Origin: Paractinoplanes atraurantiacus
GTDB taxonomy: Bacteria > Actinomycetota > Actinomycetes > Mycobacteriales > Micromonosporaceae
Reading direction: 5' to 3'
Assembly: GCF_900215205.1 (NCBI RefSeq)
Contig: NZ_OBDY01000002.1
Coordinates: 267,867-331,866, forward strand
DNA length: 64,000 bases
The position numbers and the translations under genes are program-made. This document shows positions 12,890-21,129 of this stretch, one piece after another (positions within the stretch are counted from its first letter, which is position 1; every line of letters begins with the position of its first letter). The notes under the pieces are model-generated. The model was not told the DNA's origin. It made no database searches and saw only the letters and a list, made by a program, of their open reading frames with translations.

Positions 12890-13918
12890 ATGGACGTTTC
12901 GGTCATCCAGCACGGCGGCGCCGAACACTGCGACGCCGGGACACTGCCGCTGCTGCTCAACCGCGACGACACCCTCGTCTGGGTCGACATTCCGGGGTGT
13001 GATCGGGCGGCCGCCGACGTGCTGTCCGAGGTCTTCGGTTTCCACTCGATCGCCATCCGCGACTGCGTGGAGCGCAACCACGTCTCCAAGTTCCACGTCT
13101 ACGCCGACTACGTGTTCACCGTTCTGCACGCGCCCGAGGTCGGGCGGCGGGGTCATGTGCACTACATGGAGCTGGACCAGTTCGTCGGGCGCAATTATCT
13201 GGTCACCGTGCATGGCCCGCTCAACCCGGCGGTGAACCCTGAGGTGGCCCTGCTCGACACCAAGGCGGTGCGCCACCGCATCGAGCGCGGGGTGCTGATC
13301 CCGGGCTCGCCGTTCGAGCTGTCGCACGCGATCGTCATGGCGATGACCCGCCGGGAGATCGACCTCATCGCGCGGTTGGCCGAGGAATCCGGCCGGCTCG
13401 AGCAGCGCGTCATGCTCGGCGAGGAGCGCGACGACCCGGAGTCCTTCCTGGAAGAGCTGTTCCAGATCTGGTACGAGTTGCTGGCCGTACGCACCATGGC
13501 CGTGCACAGCGGCGCCACGTACACCCGGATGACCAAGCAGGCCCGGGACCTTCCGGAGGTCGCCCCGCCGCTGTTGTCCGACATCGCCGACCAGTTCGAC
13601 CTGGTGAAAAGCATGGCCGATGGGCAGCGCGAGTTCCTGCACGGCGTGATCGAGTTCTATCAGACCCGTAGCTCGGCGCAGACCACGATCGCGGCGGAGA
13701 AGGCGGCGGCGACCGGCGTGCGGCAGAACGACGACATGCGCCGGATCACCGCCTGGGTCGCCATCGTCGCCGTGCCGACCGCGGTGACCGGATTCTTCGG
13801 CCAGAATGTGCCGTACCCGGGCTTCGGGACCGAGGCCGGAGTGATCGTGTCGGTTTCGCTCATGCTCGTGATGGCTCTGGCGCTGTACCTCGTCTTCCGG
13901 CACAAGAGATGGCTGTGA
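12890..13918 (+). CDS. CorA-family divalent-cation transporter with GQN in place of GMN
   Basis: 342 residues from ATG 12890 (alternatives 12875 and 12821). A large cytoplasmic N-terminal alpha/beta and helical funnel is followed by two C-terminal membrane helices (about 289-307 and 319-338), the CorA plan. The loop after the first helix reads 'GFFGQNVPYPG' where classical CorA has the selectivity motif GMN. This marks the divergent CorA-like branch, so the cation may not be Mg2+. The start was chosen for the GGTGGGCGG just upstream and because 12821 nearly abuts the divergent gene. Convergent with the hydrolase at 13947. Confidence 0.85.
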   Translation: MDVSVIQHGGAEHCDAGTLPLLLNRDDTLVWVDIPGCDRAAADVLSEVFGFHSIAIRDCVERNHVSKFHVYADYVFTVLHAPEVGRRGHVHYMELDQFVGRNYLVTVHGPLNPAVNPEVALLDTKAVRHRIERGVLIPGSPFELSHAIVMAMTRREIDLIARLAEESGRLEQRVMLGEERDDPESFLEELFQIWYELLAVRTMAVHSGATYTRMTKQARDLPEVAPPLLSDIADQFDLVKSMADGQREFLHGVIEFYQTRSSAQTTIAAEKAAATGVRQNDDMRRITAWVAIVAVPTAVTGFFGQNVPYPGFGTEAGVIVSVSLMLVMALALYLVFRHKRWL

Positions 13919-13946
13919 CCCGACCGGCGTGCCCGCGCCGCTGGAT

Positions 13947-14756
13947 TCAGCGGCTGAGAAATTCGATGATCGTGGACCGGAATTCCGGACTGCTCCCGAT
14001 GACCTCGTGCCCGCCGGCGACCAGGCGCAGCGAGGCGCCGGGGATGGCCCCGGCGAGAACGTGCGGGCGCTCGGCGAGCGGGTCGGTGTCGCCGGCGATG
14101 ACGAGTGTCTCGGCGGTGATGGCCCCGAGGTCGATGCCGTCGCGATGGACGGCCCGGGCCTGCGCGGCCAGCGACGGCAGGTCGGCTCCGAGCATTTCGG
14201 CGTGCGCCCGCAGACCCGCGATGTCGGGCGGCAGCTCGCCCGGGTCCTCGGCCAGGAAGGCCCCGGCCAGCCGGTCGTTCGGCAGCGCACGAGTGTCCAC
14301 GCCGCCGACCTCGACGACCCCGGCCCCCACGCCACCGGCGACGAGCCGGCGGACGGTGGCCGGCGAGGCGGCGGCCAGCAACGCCACGACGGCGCCCATC
14401 GAGTAGCCGACGAGATCGACGGCGGGCAGGTCGAGCTGCGCGACGACAGCGAGGAGGTCTTCGGCCATCCGCCGCTCGCCGTAGCGTGCGGCGTCGGGCG
14501 ACTTCCCGGACCGGCCATGGCCACGAGCATCGATGCCCACTACTCGGCGTCCCGCGGCGGTGAGACCGGCGACCGTCCCGGGGACCACCCAGTCGGCCAT
14601 GGTGTCGGCGGTGAAGCCGTGCTGCAGGACTACCGGAACCGGATCGGCGGTGACGCCCGCGTCCGCCTCCCAGCAGTAATAGGCGATCGTGGTGCCGTCG
14701 TCGACGACGACGCCGCCGGTGGCGTGAACCCTCAACGACGCCTCCTCGGAAGACAT
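13947..14756 (-). CDS. Alpha/beta-fold hydrolase
   Basis: 269 residues, cytoplasmic. The complete triad is visible: nucleophile Ser in 'GYSMG', acid Asp in 'AGDTDPLAE' and His in 'AGGHEVIG'. The 'QHGFTADTMADWVVPG' oxyanion segment and 'GIDARGHGRSGKS' loop are typical of esterase/haloperoxidase-like hydrolases. Start ATG 14756 (GTG 14765 also possible). The MelC1-like gene ends 17 bases upstream on the same strand, so the two may be cotranscribed. Substrate unknown. Confidence 0.85.
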   Translation of the reverse strand: MSSEEASLRVHATGGVVVDDGTTIAYYCWEADAGVTADPVPVVLQHGFTADTMADWVVPGTVAGLTAAGRRVVGIDARGHGRSGKSPDAARYGERRMAEDLLAVVAQLDLPAVDLVGYSMGAVVALLAAASPATVRRLVAGGVGAGVVEVGGVDTRALPNDRLAGAFLAEDPGELPPDIAGLRAHAEMLGADLPSLAAQARAVHRDGIDLGAITAETLVIAGDTDPLAERPHVLAGAIPGASLRLVAGGHEVIGSSPEFRSTIIEFLSR

Positions 14757-14773
14757 CCCCGGCACTTGCCGTC

Positions 14774-15181
14774 TCAGCTGTGCTGTGCGCCGGTCGCGAA
14801 CCTCGGGCAGTGGGCGACCACGTCGCGTGGGGGCGCCATATGGTACTTGCCCAGCGCCCGTACCGACGCCCTGGTGATGGCCCGGACGCCACGCTCCGGC
14901 TGGAACGCCTGGAGCGCGCTGGTGTACTGCCCGGCGCCGGCCGCATACAGCACCAGCTGCATCCCGTCGATGTACGCGCAGGCCGACCGGTCGTGACCCC
15001 AGCCCATGATGTGGTGCCCGTGGTACACCTCGAAAAATCCGGTCCCGTACGAGGGGCTCGCCGCGGGCTGAGCCGGCACCCGCGGGGCGCCCGCGGGTGC
15101 CGCGCTGACCGAGCCGGCGACGCTCAGCGCCGCGGCGGCGACGCCCAGGCCGGCGACGGCCCTTCCCATGGCGCTTCGCAT
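14774..15181 (-). CDS. MelC1-like tyrosinase copper-chaperone protein
   Basis: 135 residues with a signal peptide (about 1-30, 'GVAAAALSVAGSVSAAPAG'). The mature part follows the MelC1 pattern: 'FFEVYHGHHIMGWG', 'YIDGMQLVLYAAGAGQYTSA', then 'AITRASVRALGKYHMAP'. In Streptomyces MelC1 delivers copper to apo-tyrosinase MelC2 and helps its export. It is divergent from the tyrosinase locus at 15419, 237 bases away. Similarity to MelC1 is moderate and copper ligands are not certain. Start ATG 15181 follows GGAGGG; ATG 15205 is an alternative. Confidence 0.65.
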   Translation of the reverse strand: MRSAMGRAVAGLGVAAAALSVAGSVSAAPAGAPRVPAQPAASPSYGTGFFEVYHGHHIMGWGHDRSACAYIDGMQLVLYAAGAGQYTSALQAFQPERGVRAITRASVRALGKYHMAPPRDVVAHCPRFATGAQHS

Positions 15182-15418
15182 GCTCGCCCATTCCCTCCGA
15201 TGCATTCTGTCCCCATTCAAGGAAGTGAAAGTCTGGCAATAGGCGGCGCCCGGTAACACCACGATTCGCTCCCGATCGTACGCTCGAACTGATTAAATAT
15301 GGCGTACTTCCCTCGACGGTGCGCTCGCTCGCCGTGGTTACATAAACGCGAGAAACTCGATCATTCGAATGGTGTGGCCGCGGTTGCGGTGGAATTGCTC
15401 TGCGGAGGGGGTAATCGT

Positions 15419-16503
15419 ATGACGAAGGCAAACCGTCGTGACGTCCTGCGCTACGGGGCGGCCGGAGCCGTGACGGCCGCGACCGCGGCGGTGGCCGCGC
15501 CCGGCCTGGCCGGCGCCGATCCGCGCGCGGGCCTCGGCGAGGCCGCCCCGGTGGATCCGCGCGACTTCGACGAGGCCTACAAAGGCAAGAAGATCAAGGG
15601 TAAGCACAATCCACGGGGCAACGACGAGCTGCACATCAACAACAAGAAGCTCGCCGTCACCGTGGTGAACACTTTGTTCGTTCCCGAGGACGGATCCGAG
15701 CCGCACGTCGGAGTGCCGCAACGCTGACCGTTGCCGAGAAGGCAGCCTTCATCAATGCTCTTCGCCAGTTCAAAAGCACGTCGGCGAACGGGCGGAACTA
15801 CAACTGGTACATCGACCAGCACATCTCATTCTTCGCGCGTACGTCGGACAACATCAGCCACGCTCACCGGTCGCCGTCGTTCTTCCCGTGGCACCGCAAA
15901 TACCTTCAGCTGCTGGAGTCCGACCTGCAGACGGTCAGCGGGAATCCGAACCTCTTCATCCCGTACTGGGACTGGACCGGATCCGTTACTCCGTTCACGG
16001 CCGACTTCCTCGGTTCCATCACCAGCGGCAGCGTCTCGAGCGGAAACTTCAGCCCGTCCTGGGGATGGTCGCTCTACCGGAGCAGCATCTCGACCAGCTA
16101 CCTTCAGCGGCGGCTGGGCCAGAACGCGAGCCGGCCCACCGCCGCTACGGTCAGCACGGTCCAGAGCTACACCTCCTACGACCGTTCACCGTGGGACTCG
16201 ACGGTGTCGAACAGCTACCGCAACCGCAACGAGATCGACCTGCACAACCGGGTGCACAACTTCGTCGGCGGCCACATGGGAACGCGTGAGGCGCCCAACG
16301 ATCCGGTCTTCTGGCTGCACCACTGCAACATCGACCGGCTGTGGTGGCTGTGGCAGGGCAGCCGGGGGACCGATACCTATCAGCCACGCACCGGCACGAC
16401 GTCCGGTGTCGTCGACAACACCGAGACGATGCGCCCGTTCGCCGACGGCAGCACACCGTTGTCGGTGAGCGACATCGGTCCACTCGCCTACAGCTACGCC
16501 TGA
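15419..16503 (+). pseudogene. Tat-exported MelC1-like/tyrosinase fusion interrupted by a frameshift
   Basis: The first frame (15419-15727) starts at ATG after GGAGGGGG. It has a Tat signal ('NRRDVLRYGAAGAVTAA') and a MelC1-like segment ('FDEAYKGKKIKGKH'), then stops. The -1 frame carries a full tyrosinase from 'RRSAATLTVAEKAAFINAL' to 16503. It has all copper-site segments: 'DQHISFF', 'SHAHRSPSFFPWHR' (CuA), 'DLHNRVHNFVGG' and 'DPVFWLHHCNIDRLW' (CuB). No ATG, GTG or TTG start was found in the tyrosinase frame before its first conserved residues, and the frames cross near 15700-15725. A one-base indel or sequencing error is most likely; a programmed -1 shift is possible, but no classical slippery heptamer is seen. 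Confidence 0.75.
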
Positions 16504-16521
16504 GGGACGTCGCGTCCGACG

Positions 16522-16558
16522 GTGAGGGTGTGAGGGATCAGAACGCCCACGCCCTCAC
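16522..16558. terminator. Hairpin between convergent tyrosinase and GH95 genes
   Basis: GTGAGGGTGTG (16522-16532) pairs with CACGCCCTCAC (16548-16558), 11 bp with one mismatch, in the 69-base gap between the two stops. It probably terminates both transcripts. Confidence 0.6.
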
Positions 16559-16572
16559 TGCCGTAGGGATTC

Positions 16573-19407
16573 TTAGAGGCGCTGAAGCTGGAAACGCTGG
16601 TTGGCGCCGGTGCCGGGCGTCCACTGGGAGATGCGTGCGCCGTCGGTGGTGGCGGCCTGCCAGACGTCCATGGCCAGTCCGCTCTGGCGGTTGACCAGCC
16701 TGACCACTCCGCCGCCCTGGTCGTCCACCCGCCACTGCTGGCCGGTGGCGTTCGTGTCGGCCTGCTGGGTGATGTCGGCGCCGGTGGCGGTGCCGGCGAC
16801 CTGGAGGACCAGGCCGCTGTGCCGGGCCCGGATCCGGTAGTAGCCGCTGCCGGAGGACAGGAAGTCGAACTGCTGGTTGAGCGCGCTGCTGACCTGCCAC
16901 TGGATCAGCTGGGCGCCGGCGCCGGTCGACGCGCCGTTGATGTCGGCCGCCTTGCCGCTGTGCTGGGCCACCAGGCGGTAGTACACGCCGGTCTCCACCG
17001 GTCCCGATGACACGGCCGACGCGCGGTAGGTGTGGCCGGCCTGACCGGTGAACTCGACAAGATCGGTCTCGAGCCGGGTCGGCTCCACCGCCAGGCCGCT
17101 CGTCTCGTCGCGCATTTCGAAGGTGCCGGTGAAGACCCGGCTGCGGACCCGGACCGGTCCGGCCCGTTCGGGGGTGACGGCGAGCTCGGTGCGGGTGGCG
17201 TTCCAGGTGGCCCCGACCGTATATCCGCCCCGGCCGCGCAGCCCGGTGACGCTGCCGGCCGGCCAGGCCGACGGCAGGGCGGGCAGCACGTGCAGCTCGC
17301 CGTTGTGGCTGTGCAGCAGCATCTCGGCGATTCCGGAGGTGGCGCCGAAATTGCCGTCGATCTGGAACGGGGGATGCAGGTCGAACATGTTCGGCGCGAG
17401 CCGGTCCGTCCGCACCAGGTCGCGCAGGAGCTTGTGGGCGCGCGCGCCGTCCTCCAGCCGCGCCCAGAAATTGATCTTCCAGGCGAGCGACCAGCCCGTA
17501 CCGTCGTCGCCGCGCAGTTCGAGGGTCTGGCGCGCGGCCTGGTAGAGCTGTGGTGTGCCGCGCCGGGTGATCTGGTTGCTCGGGTGCAGGCCGTACAGGT
17601 GGGAGACGTGCCGGTGGGTGCGTTCGGTCTCCACCCAGTCGGCCAGCCACTCCTGGATGTTGCCGCGCGAGCCGACCCGCATCGGGGCCAGCCGGTCGCG
17701 GGCCGCGAGGGCCTGCGTGCGGAAGGTGGCGTCCACCCCGAGGGTCTCGCCGGCGCGCGCCACCCCGGTGAACAGGTCCCGCAGGATCTGGTTGTCCATG
17801 GTGGGCCCGGCGCACACGCTGGCGTTCGCGTGGTGGGCCAGCTCCGGAGAGTTGGAGGGGTTGGTGACCAGGTACCCGAGCGACGGATGGGTGACCAGCG
17901 AGTCGAGGAAGAACTGCGCGGCACCCTTCAGCGCCGGATAGTTGGCCCGGAGGAACTCGACGTCCCCGGTGAACAGATAGTGGTCCCAGATCATCGTGGA
18001 CAGCCAGGCGCCGCCGGTCTGCCACATGCCCCAGAACGCGCCGTCGACCACCGACGACCCGCGCCAGGCGTCGGTGTTGTGGTGGGTCACCCAGCCGCCC
18101 GCGCCGTACTGCACGCTGGCGGTGCGGGCTCCGGTCACCGCCAGATCCTTGATCATGTCGAAGACCGGGAGGAAGCATTCGGACAGGTTCGTGGTGTCGG
18201 CCGGCCAGTAGTTCATCGGCAGGTTCGCGTTGATCGTGTATTTGGAATCCCACGACGGGGCCATCTCCTGGTTCCAGATGCCCTGCAGGTTGGCCGGCTG
18301 GCTGCCCGGCCGGGACGAGGAGATGAGCAGGTAACGGCCGTACTGGAACAGCAGGGCGGCGAACTGCGGATCGTTCTGCGAAGCGTGCTGGGCGATGCGT
18401 ACGTCGGTGGTCTGGTCGGCCGCCGACGTACGTCCCAGGTCGATAATCACCCGGTTGAACAGCGCCTGATAGTCGGCCACGTGCCGGGCCCGCAGCTGGT
18501 CGAAGCCGGCGCCGCGGGCGGCGGCCAGGTGCCGCCGCGCGATGCCCTGATAATCACCGTTGACCGTGCGGTAGTTGACGTAGCTCGACCCGATGGACAC
18601 GAGCACCGTGACGCTCGTGGCCCCGGAGACCCGCAGCGTGCCGCCGGAACTGCTGACCGTGCCGCCGGTGGCGCTCACCGCGGCCAGGGCGTGGAACCGG
18701 ACCGAGCCGGCGATGCCCTCCATGTCGCCGGAGATGCCGTCGAGGGCGATCGTCGACGAGTCCGGACTGGACGTGGTCGTCCGCTGCGGGCTGTCGAACG
18801 TGCCGGTGAAGCTGATCGCGCCGGCCCGGTCGGCGGTCAGCCGCACCACCAGCACCTGATCGGGCGCGCTGGCGAACACCTCCCGCTGATAGCGCACCCC
18901 GTTCAGCACGTACGTGGTGGTCACCGTGGCCGTGGTCAGGTCGAGCGTCCGGCTGTACTGGGTCGCGCCGGAGGCGCTGCCGACCGCCAGCCGCAGGTTG
19001 CCGACCGGCTGGTACGCCAACTGCCCGCCGGGGCTGCCCATCATCGTCGAGTTGATCAGGTCCTGGGCCGAGGTCCACTGGTCGGCGAAGACCCGTCGCC
19101 GGATCTCGGCCAGGTTGGCCGCGCCCCGGGTGTTGGCCGAGTCGTAGGGTCCGCCCGCCCACACGGTGTCCTCGTTGAGCTGGAGCCGTTCGGTGTCGAC
19201 ATTGCCGAACACCATGGCACCGAGGCGCCCGTTGCCGATCGGCAGGGCCCGCAGCCAGTCCGTTCCCGCGCCCTCGTCGTACCAGAGGGACAGGTCCCCG
19301 GCCGCCGCGGCGTGGGCGGCGGTTGCGGACCACCCGGCTGGCAAGATCGCGGCTCCCGCCCCGGCCATCCCGGCGGCGAGGAGCTTTCGGCGTGTCAGCT
19401 CAGTCAT
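16573..19407 (-). CDS. GH95 glycoside hydrolase (alpha-L-fucosidase type) with C-terminal ricin-type lectin
   Basis: 944 residues. A Tat signal ('LTRRKLLAAGMAGAGAA') is followed by the GH95 N-terminal beta-domain ('WLRALPIGNGRLGAMVFG', 'LQLNEDTVWAGGP'), the (alpha/alpha)6 barrel with the conserved Asn motif 'INANLPMNYWP' and Asp motif 'PPFQIDGNFG', and a C-terminal ricin-type module (about 805-944, several 'QQW'-type repeats). GH95 enzymes are inverting exo-alpha-1,2-L-fucosidases, and some act on alpha-L-galactosides. Xyloglucan or another fucosylated plant glycan is the likely substrate (inference). Start ATG 19407 overlaps the upstream stop as ATGA, so translation is coupled to the ThuA-DUF1080 gene. 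Confidence 0.92.
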   Translation of the reverse strand: MTELTRRKLLAAGMAGAGAAILPAGWSATAAHAAAAGDLSLWYDEGAGTDWLRALPIGNGRLGAMVFGNVDTERLQLNEDTVWAGGPYDSANTRGAANLAEIRRRVFADQWTSAQDLINSTMMGSPGGQLAYQPVGNLRLAVGSASGATQYSRTLDLTTATVTTTYVLNGVRYQREVFASAPDQVLVVRLTADRAGAISFTGTFDSPQRTTTSSPDSSTIALDGISGDMEGIAGSVRFHALAAVSATGGTVSSSGGTLRVSGATSVTVLVSIGSSYVNYRTVNGDYQGIARRHLAAARGAGFDQLRARHVADYQALFNRVIIDLGRTSAADQTTDVRIAQHASQNDPQFAALLFQYGRYLLISSSRPGSQPANLQGIWNQEMAPSWDSKYTINANLPMNYWPADTTNLSECFLPVFDMIKDLAVTGARTASVQYGAGGWVTHHNTDAWRGSSVVDGAFWGMWQTGGAWLSTMIWDHYLFTGDVEFLRANYPALKGAAQFFLDSLVTHPSLGYLVTNPSNSPELAHHANASVCAGPTMDNQILRDLFTGVARAGETLGVDATFRTQALAARDRLAPMRVGSRGNIQEWLADWVETERTHRHVSHLYGLHPSNQITRRGTPQLYQAARQTLELRGDDGTGWSLAWKINFWARLEDGARAHKLLRDLVRTDRLAPNMFDLHPPFQIDGNFGATSGIAEMLLHSHNGELHVLPALPSAWPAGSVTGLRGRGGYTVGATWNATRTELAVTPERAGPVRVRSRVFTGTFEMRDETSGLAVEPTRLETDLVEFTGQAGHTYRASAVSSGPVETGVYYRLVAQHSGKAADINGASTGAGAQLIQWQVSSALNQQFDFLSSGSGYYRIRARHSGLVLQVAGTATGADITQQADTNATGQQWRVDDQGGGVVRLVNRQSGLAMDVWQAATTDGARISQWTPGTGANQRFQLQRL

Positions 19408-21101
19408 GCCAGGCTCCATCGCTGGTTCGCAGCGCCGTGACAGGTCCAGATGATCAGTTGCGTCCCGTTCGCGGTGCTGGCGCCGTTGGCGTCCAGGCAC
19501 TTGCCCGACTGAGGGTTCACCAGCGAGCCGTTGGATCCCGCGGTCCAGTTCTGGCCGCCCGAGCCGTTGCAGGTGGCGAGCTGGATCGCCGCGCCGTTGG
19601 CGGTGCTGCCGCCGGCGACTCCCATGCACTTGCCGAGCGAGCGCAGGGTGCTGCCGTTGACCGTCCACTGCTGGTTGCCGGCGCCGCTGCACGTCCACAG
19701 CTGAATCTTCGTACCGTCGGCCGAGCTGTTGCCGTTGACGTCGACGCACTTGCCGGTGGAGCTGGTGATCGGCCCGGTCCGGGTCGGCGTGCCGCCCAGC
19801 TCCTTGATCCGGATGTTGCGGAACGACACGTCGTCACCGGTGCCGTGGTTCTGGATGCCGATGTGGCCGGAGGTCAGCGACCGCACCGGATCGGTGTTGG
19901 TGAAGTCGTTGACGAGGCGGCCGTTCAGGAAGACCCGCAGCCGTTCCCCCTCGACGAGCAGCTCGTAGGTGTTCCACTCGCCCGGCGCGTTCAGCGCCGC
20001 GTCGCGGGCGGCGATGTCGGCCGACTTGAAGCCGTAGATCGAGCCGGTGGTGCGGTCGCTCGCGTCGGTGGCGTCGATCTGCACCTCGTAGCCGTTGGCC
20101 ATCGCCGCGTCGGGGTCGCTGCCGGCCGGGAAGCCGATCACCACGCCGGAGTTGTCGTCGCCCGGCATCATCCAGTCGAGCTTGAGCGAGTACGACGCGT
20201 ACTGCTTGGCGCTGTACCACAGCAAGCCCAGCCCACCGGACGAGGTCAGGGTCGCGTTGCTGTTGGTGAAGCTGCCCGGGCCGGCCTGGGACCAGCCGGT
20301 CGTGCTGCCGTTGTAGATCGCGGTGTAGCCGGTCTCGACGCGGCAGTCGGCCTTGCTGCGGTTGGCGGCGTAGCGCAGGCCGCCGAGCAGGTGGTTGCGG
20401 AAGTTGGTCTCCGAGTAGGAGGCCTGGGTGTGGCCCAGACCGGTGTACCAGGAGCGGCCGCCGTCGATCGTCTTGCACCAGGCGATGGGGTGGTCGCTGC
20501 CCATGGTGCCGCCCGAGTAGGTGGACTCGTCGAGGGTGGCGAGCACATGGGCGGTGCTGCGCGGGTTGGTGGAGTAGTTGTAGAGCTCGTCGGTGCGGGT
20601 CCAGGCCTGGGGCAGGTGGGCGGTGCTGGCGTGTCCGCGATCCTGGACGCGGGCGGTGACCTGCTGGATGGCCGGGTGGGAGCTGAAGTAGGCCCCGACG
20701 AGCTGGCCGTAGAAGGACCAATTGTATTCGGTGTCGGCGGCCGCGTGGACTCCGACGTAGCCGCCGCCGCCCCGGATGTAGGACTCGAAGGCGGTCTCCT
20801 GGGAGGAGTTGAGGACGTCGCCGGTGGTGTTGAGGAAGACGACGGCCTCGTACTGGGCCAGGTTCGAGGTGGTGAAGGCGTTGGCGTCCTCGGTGGCGGT
20901 GACGGTGAAGCTGTTGGCCGCGCCGAGGTCACGGATGGTCTGGATGCCGGTGGCGATCACGTCGTGCCGGAACCCGGCGGTCTTGGAGAAGACCAGCACG
21001 TCGTACGGTGCGTCGGCGGCGCTCGCCGGCAGGCCGGTGCCCGCCAGGGTCAGCAGCACCGCCCCCGCCACGCCCAGGATCTTGTGAGTGAGTCGTCGCA
21101 T
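19404..21101 (-). CDS. Secreted ThuA-DUF1080-ricin protein
   Basis: 565 residues. Signal peptide (about 1-28); a ThuA domain, glutamine-amidotransferase-like fold (about 32-245, 'DVLVFSKTAGFRHDVI', 'GGYVGVHAAADTEYNW'); a DUF1080 concanavalin-like domain (about 255-435, 'LKLDWMMPGDDNSGVVIGF'); and a ricin-type lectin (about 445-565). ThuA takes part in trehalose use via 3-keto sugars, and DUF1080 proteins have been characterised as 3-keto-disaccharide hydrolases. This suggests action on an oxidised glycoside, which fits the upstream dehydrogenase. Start ATG 21101 follows AGAGGA; ATG 21119 lacks a ribosome site. It is coupled to GH95 by an ATGA overlap. The reaction is inferred. Confidence 0.88.
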   Translation of the reverse strand: MRRLTHKILGVAGAVLLTLAGTGLPASAADAPYDVLVFSKTAGFRHDVIATGIQTIRDLGAANSFTVTATEDANAFTTSNLAQYEAVVFLNTTGDVLNSSQETAFESYIRGGGGYVGVHAAADTEYNWSFYGQLVGAYFSSHPAIQQVTARVQDRGHASTAHLPQAWTRTDELYNYSTNPRSTAHVLATLDESTYSGGTMGSDHPIAWCKTIDGGRSWYTGLGHTQASYSETNFRNHLLGGLRYAANRSKADCRVETGYTAIYNGSTTGWSQAGPGSFTNSNATLTSSGGLGLLWYSAKQYASYSLKLDWMMPGDDNSGVVIGFPAGSDPDAAMANGYEVQIDATDASDRTTGSIYGFKSADIAARDAALNAPGEWNTYELLVEGERLRVFLNGRLVNDFTNTDPVRSLTSGHIGIQNHGTGDDVSFRNIRIKELGGTPTRTGPITSSTGKCVDVNGNSSADGTKIQLWTCSGAGNQQWTVNGSTLRSLGKCMGVAGGSTANGAAIQLATCNGSGGQNWTAGSNGSLVNPQSGKCLDANGASTANGTQLIIWTCHGAANQRWSLA

Positions 21102-21129
21102 GGCCGGGATTCCTCTCATGGCCGGATTT

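Noticed and set aside
15660..15727. Programmed -1 frameshift site in the tyrosinase locus
   Set aside because: No X-XXY-YYZ slippery heptamer or clear downstream structure was found, so the locus was entered as a broken gene, while keeping the possibility open in the findings.
17032..19440. Open frame of 802 codons on the plus strand
   Set aside because: Mirror of the GH95 gene; no conserved motif, and the GH95 frame is clearly real.
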